A DNA stretch of 33,846 nt from an uncultured Mycoplasmatota bacterium (lineage in GTDB: Bacteria; Bacillota_I; Bacilli_A; RF39; UBA660): contig CAOKNI010000010.1 in NCBI GenBank assembly GCA_948470005.1, forward strand, positions 1-33,846, written 5' to 3'. Of the stretch, positions 31,695 to 33,846 are shown one piece after another. The notes below the pieces were generated by a model that saw nothing but the letters and a program-made list of their open reading frames with translations, was not told where the DNA came from and did not search any database. Within the stretch, counting starts at the first letter, position 1; the number at the start of each line of letters is the position of its first letter. The position numbers and the translations under genes were made by a program.

Positions 31695-33668
31695 TTATTT
31701 AAAATTATTTTCTAAAATTATTTTTTCTAATATTTCGACAGTCTTTTTGACACCGCCTAAAGCATCCACATTTAAAGAAAGATCATAATTATTTAAATTT
31801 TGCCAGTCTTTATTTGTATAGTATTTATAATGTTTAGCCCGAGCTTTATTAATTTTTGTAATCTCCTTTAAAGCATCACTTTCTTTAATATTATAATACT
31901 TCGTTACCCTTTTTATTTTATCCTTAATACTGGAATATAAAAAGATATTTAAAGTATTCTTTTTGTTTTTTAAAACATGGTCTGCACAGCGACCAATAAT
32001 AATACAAGGCTTTTTACTTAATTCTTTAATTACTTTAGCTTGATAAGCAAATAAAGCATCATCATTAGCATAATACCCCTGCTTTTTTTGTTCAGTTTTT
32101 GCTACATAAGAAACATCAAAGCCAGATTTTAAAGCAGATAAATAAATTATTTCTTTATCATAGCAAGGAATATTTAAAGACTTAGCAAGGAGATTTCCAA
32201 CATATCTCCCTCCACTTCCATATTCCCGAGCAATGGTAATAACAAGGCTTGTTTTAGCCTCTCCTTTAACCTCTAATAAATCATTATCTTCTTTGACTAA
32301 CAAATTAGAATTTTTTCCTAAATTAATATATACTGATAAAAATATAAATATAACAACTACGAAACAAATAGCATCAGCAATAGGTCCTGCATATAAAGCT
32401 CCATATAATCCTTTAAAATGGCATAAAATTAAAGCAATAGGAACAAATAATATTATTTGTCTTGTAAAAGATATAAGAGTTGATTTTACAACATGGCCTA
32501 AAGATTGCAAAACATTACTAGCACAAATTTCAAATGAGTTTAAAAAGCAAATTGCTAAAAATATATGAAAACAGTCTATCGCAAATTTCATAAATAAATC
32601 ATAATTAGGGTCGCTTTTCGTTATGAAGAAAGAAATGATTTTGCTTGGGAAAAAGTAAATAAGAAGATTATATATTATACCAATAATAAAACCAATAGTT
32701 ATTACTTTTTTTAGTGTTTCTTTTACTCGTGCATAATTTTGAGCACCATAATTAAAGCCAATAATAGGCTGAGCACCAATAGATATACCTAATATTAAAG
32801 AAATATAAAGGCTATTTATTTTTGAGATTATACCATAAACAGATAGAGGAATATCAGCTCCATAAATTGAGGAAGCACCATACTTTGTCATTAAGTTGTT
32901 CATGACAACAAATAAAACTAATACAGTCATTTGAGTAATAAAACTTGATAAACCAAGACCTAAAGTTTTAAATAGGGATTTATTTAAAGCATAGTCTTTT
33001 AATTCTAATTTAATACTTTTTATTTTAAATAGGTAAGCTACAGCAATTATACAAGATACTAATTGCCCAATTATTGTTGCCCATGCTCCGCCAGCTATGC
33101 CCATGTTAAAGCTAAAAATGAAAATTGGGTCTAATATTAAATTAATGATAGCTCCAATAACTAAGCAAATCATGGAATATTTAGGTGAGCCATCAGAACG
33201 AATAATAGAAGATAAACCCGTATATATAATCATAAATGGCGCTCCTAGTAAAATGATGCGTCCATATGTTATGGCTGATGAATAAACGTTTGGAGTACAT
33301 CCAAATAAGTTTACTAAAATAGGCAAAAAAATCTCTCCTAAAATAATTATAATAATAGCTGCAATAAAAAGTAGAGTAATGGAAGCCCCTGTGCTTTTCT
33401 TGACCTCACTTTTATTATCTTCACCAAGTTTTAAACTGAGATTAGCAGCACTACCATTGCCAATTAAACTAGCAATAGCATTACAAATAATAATAATTGG
33501 AAATATAACATTAGTCGCGGCGTTCCCTATTGTTCCTACTCCTTTTCCAATAAATATTTGATCAACTATATTATAAATAGAATTTATTAACATACTTATA
33601 ATACATGGTATAGCAAAAGTTATTAACAATTTATTAATTTTGGCTTTTCCTAAATCTAAATATTCCAT
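31695..33668 (-). CDS. MATE efflux transporter fused to a cytidylate-kinase-like domain
   Basis: This 657-residue fusion protein has a MATE-family antiporter of about 12 helices at residues 1-450. It starts with ITFAIPCIISMLINSIYNIVDQIFIG and contains LINSIYNIVD and GAPFMIIYTGLSSIIRSDGSP motifs usual for the DinF/NorM group. A short charged linker (450-472) leads to a C-terminal domain (473-657) of the cytidylate-kinase-like family: ITIAREYGSGGRYVG with the GSGGR phosphate loop, PCYDKEII, and IIGRCADHVL. The domain faces the cytosol; substrate and role of the kinase are unknown. The frame is continuous across the junction, so it is not a sequencing fusion of two ORFs. The start at 33668 has AGGAGG 7 bases away; the longer frame to 33737 would lie within a leader hairpin. 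Confidence 0.9.
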   Translation of the reverse strand: MEYLDLGKAKINKLLITFAIPCIISMLINSIYNIVDQIFIGKGVGTIGNAATNVIFPIIIICNAIASLIGNGSAANLSLKLGEDNKSEVKKSTGASITLLFIAAIIIIILGEIFLPILVNLFGCTPNVYSSAITYGRIILLGAPFMIIYTGLSSIIRSDGSPKYSMICLVIGAIINLILDPIFIFSFNMGIAGGAWATIIGQLVSCIIAVAYLFKIKSIKLELKDYALNKSLFKTLGLGLSSFITQMTVLVLFVVMNNLMTKYGASSIYGADIPLSVYGIISKINSLYISLILGISIGAQPIIGFNYGAQNYARVKETLKKVITIGFIIGIIYNLLIYFFPSKIISFFITKSDPNYDLFMKFAIDCFHIFLAICFLNSFEICASNVLQSLGHVVKSTLISFTRQIILFVPIALILCHFKGLYGALYAGPIADAICFVVVIFIFLSVYINLGKNSNLLVKEDNDLLEVKGEAKTSLVITIAREYGSGGRYVGNLLAKSLNIPCYDKEIIYLSALKSGFDVSYVAKTEQKKQGYYANDDALFAYQAKVIKELSKKPCIIIGRCADHVLKNKKNTLNIFLYSSIKDKIKRVTKYYNIKESDALKEITKINKARAKHYKYYTNKDWQNLNNYDLSLNVDALGGVKKTVEILEKIILENNFK

Positions 33669-33693
33669 AAAATATCCTCCTCTTGAGACAATT

Positions 33694-33729
33694 AAAAACG
33701 TAATCCACTCGTTTGGCCTTACGCTTTTT
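33694..33729 (-). promoter_or_regulatory. Leader hairpin of the MATE-kinase gene, possible attenuator
   Basis: In the leader RNA AAAAA-CGTAA and TTACGTTTTT pair (10 bp, one bulge), with an inner CCA/TGG. The 3' arm ends in five T, 15 bases before the ribosome site. It can stop transcription as an intrinsic terminator. No alternative antiterminator was clear, nor a match to a known riboswitch. Confidence 0.45.
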
Positions 33730-33747
33730 AACTGCACAACTTAAGTA

Positions 33748-33776
33748 ATAATAGCACAAATTATTATTTTTTGCAA
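33748..33776 (-). promoter_or_regulatory. Promoter of the MATE-kinase gene
   Basis: On the minus strand TTGCAA (33771-33776), a 17-base spacer ending TGC and TATTAT (33748-33753). It predicts a leader of about 70 bases that carries the hairpin. Confidence 0.65.
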
Positions 33777-33810
33777 ACACATTTTTTACAATTTGTAGTA
33801 ATTTTATGAT

Positions 33811-33846
33811 AATGTCAGTATAGTTAGTTTTTTGAAAATGTCAGTA
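33811..33846. repeat. Direct repeat at the right edge
   Basis: AATGTCAGTA occurs at 33811-33820 and again at 33837-33846, a 26-base period ending exactly at the window end. Confidence 0.5.

Overview
This is an AT-rich, densely packed stretch of a low-GC Firmicutes-type genome. TGG encodes Trp and TGA acts as a stop, so the code is standard. The small genes, the short gaps, a tetrahydrofolate riboswitch in front of an ECF folate transporter, YqeK, a SpoIIP relative and several Rpn/AbiEi/DUF-type families suggest an uncultured, probably host-associated Bacilli lineage near the Mollicutes. This placement is an inference from gene content. No rRNA, tRNA, CRISPR array or complete insertion sequence was seen. 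The first 19 bases are Illumina adapter, so the left edge is a contig end.

Layout. 1-4718 (minus): a gene for a large internally duplicated protein runs off the left edge. Next come a small membrane protein and a SpoIIP-family protein that lacks all three expected catalytic residues, then an Rpn-family nuclease with a hairpin-rich promoter region. 4978-7319 (plus): an M18 aminopeptidase and a Mbeg1-like hydrolase. 7344-12125 (minus): an operon of an AbiEi-like winged-helix protein with five ~105-residue repeats, a 25-codon ORF coupled to it, a DUF1848 protein and a metallophosphoesterase. 12205-16861 (minus): cytidine deaminase, SDR reductase, D,D-carboxypeptidase, DHH phosphoesterase, TtcA-like thiolase and a membrane thioredoxin.

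16862-17503 holds no convincing protein gene. It contains an apparent stand-alone structured RNA of about 290 nt, with its own promoter and terminator, a possible pseudoknot and a perfect 6-nt loop-loop complementarity. I did not recognise its family. It is the strongest candidate for something undescribed.

18188-20351: a promoter and THF riboswitch control folT-ecfA-ecfT, a self-contained folate transporter with one ATPase that lacks the switch histidine. 20350-25755 (minus): a cyclophilin lipoprotein, a C39-like peptidase, and a TetR-controlled ABC-2 exporter with a 28-bp operator palindrome. 25977-33668 (minus): a ZIP metal transporter, a prolyl-tRNA-deacylase-like protein, an ABC exporter, a Nudix hydrolase, an unknown protein, YqeK, a YdcF-like protein, and a MATE transporter fused to a cytidylate-kinase-like domain. 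Many promoters have an extended -10 (TGnTATAAT-like). All functional calls rest on motif recognition by eye; no database search was run.
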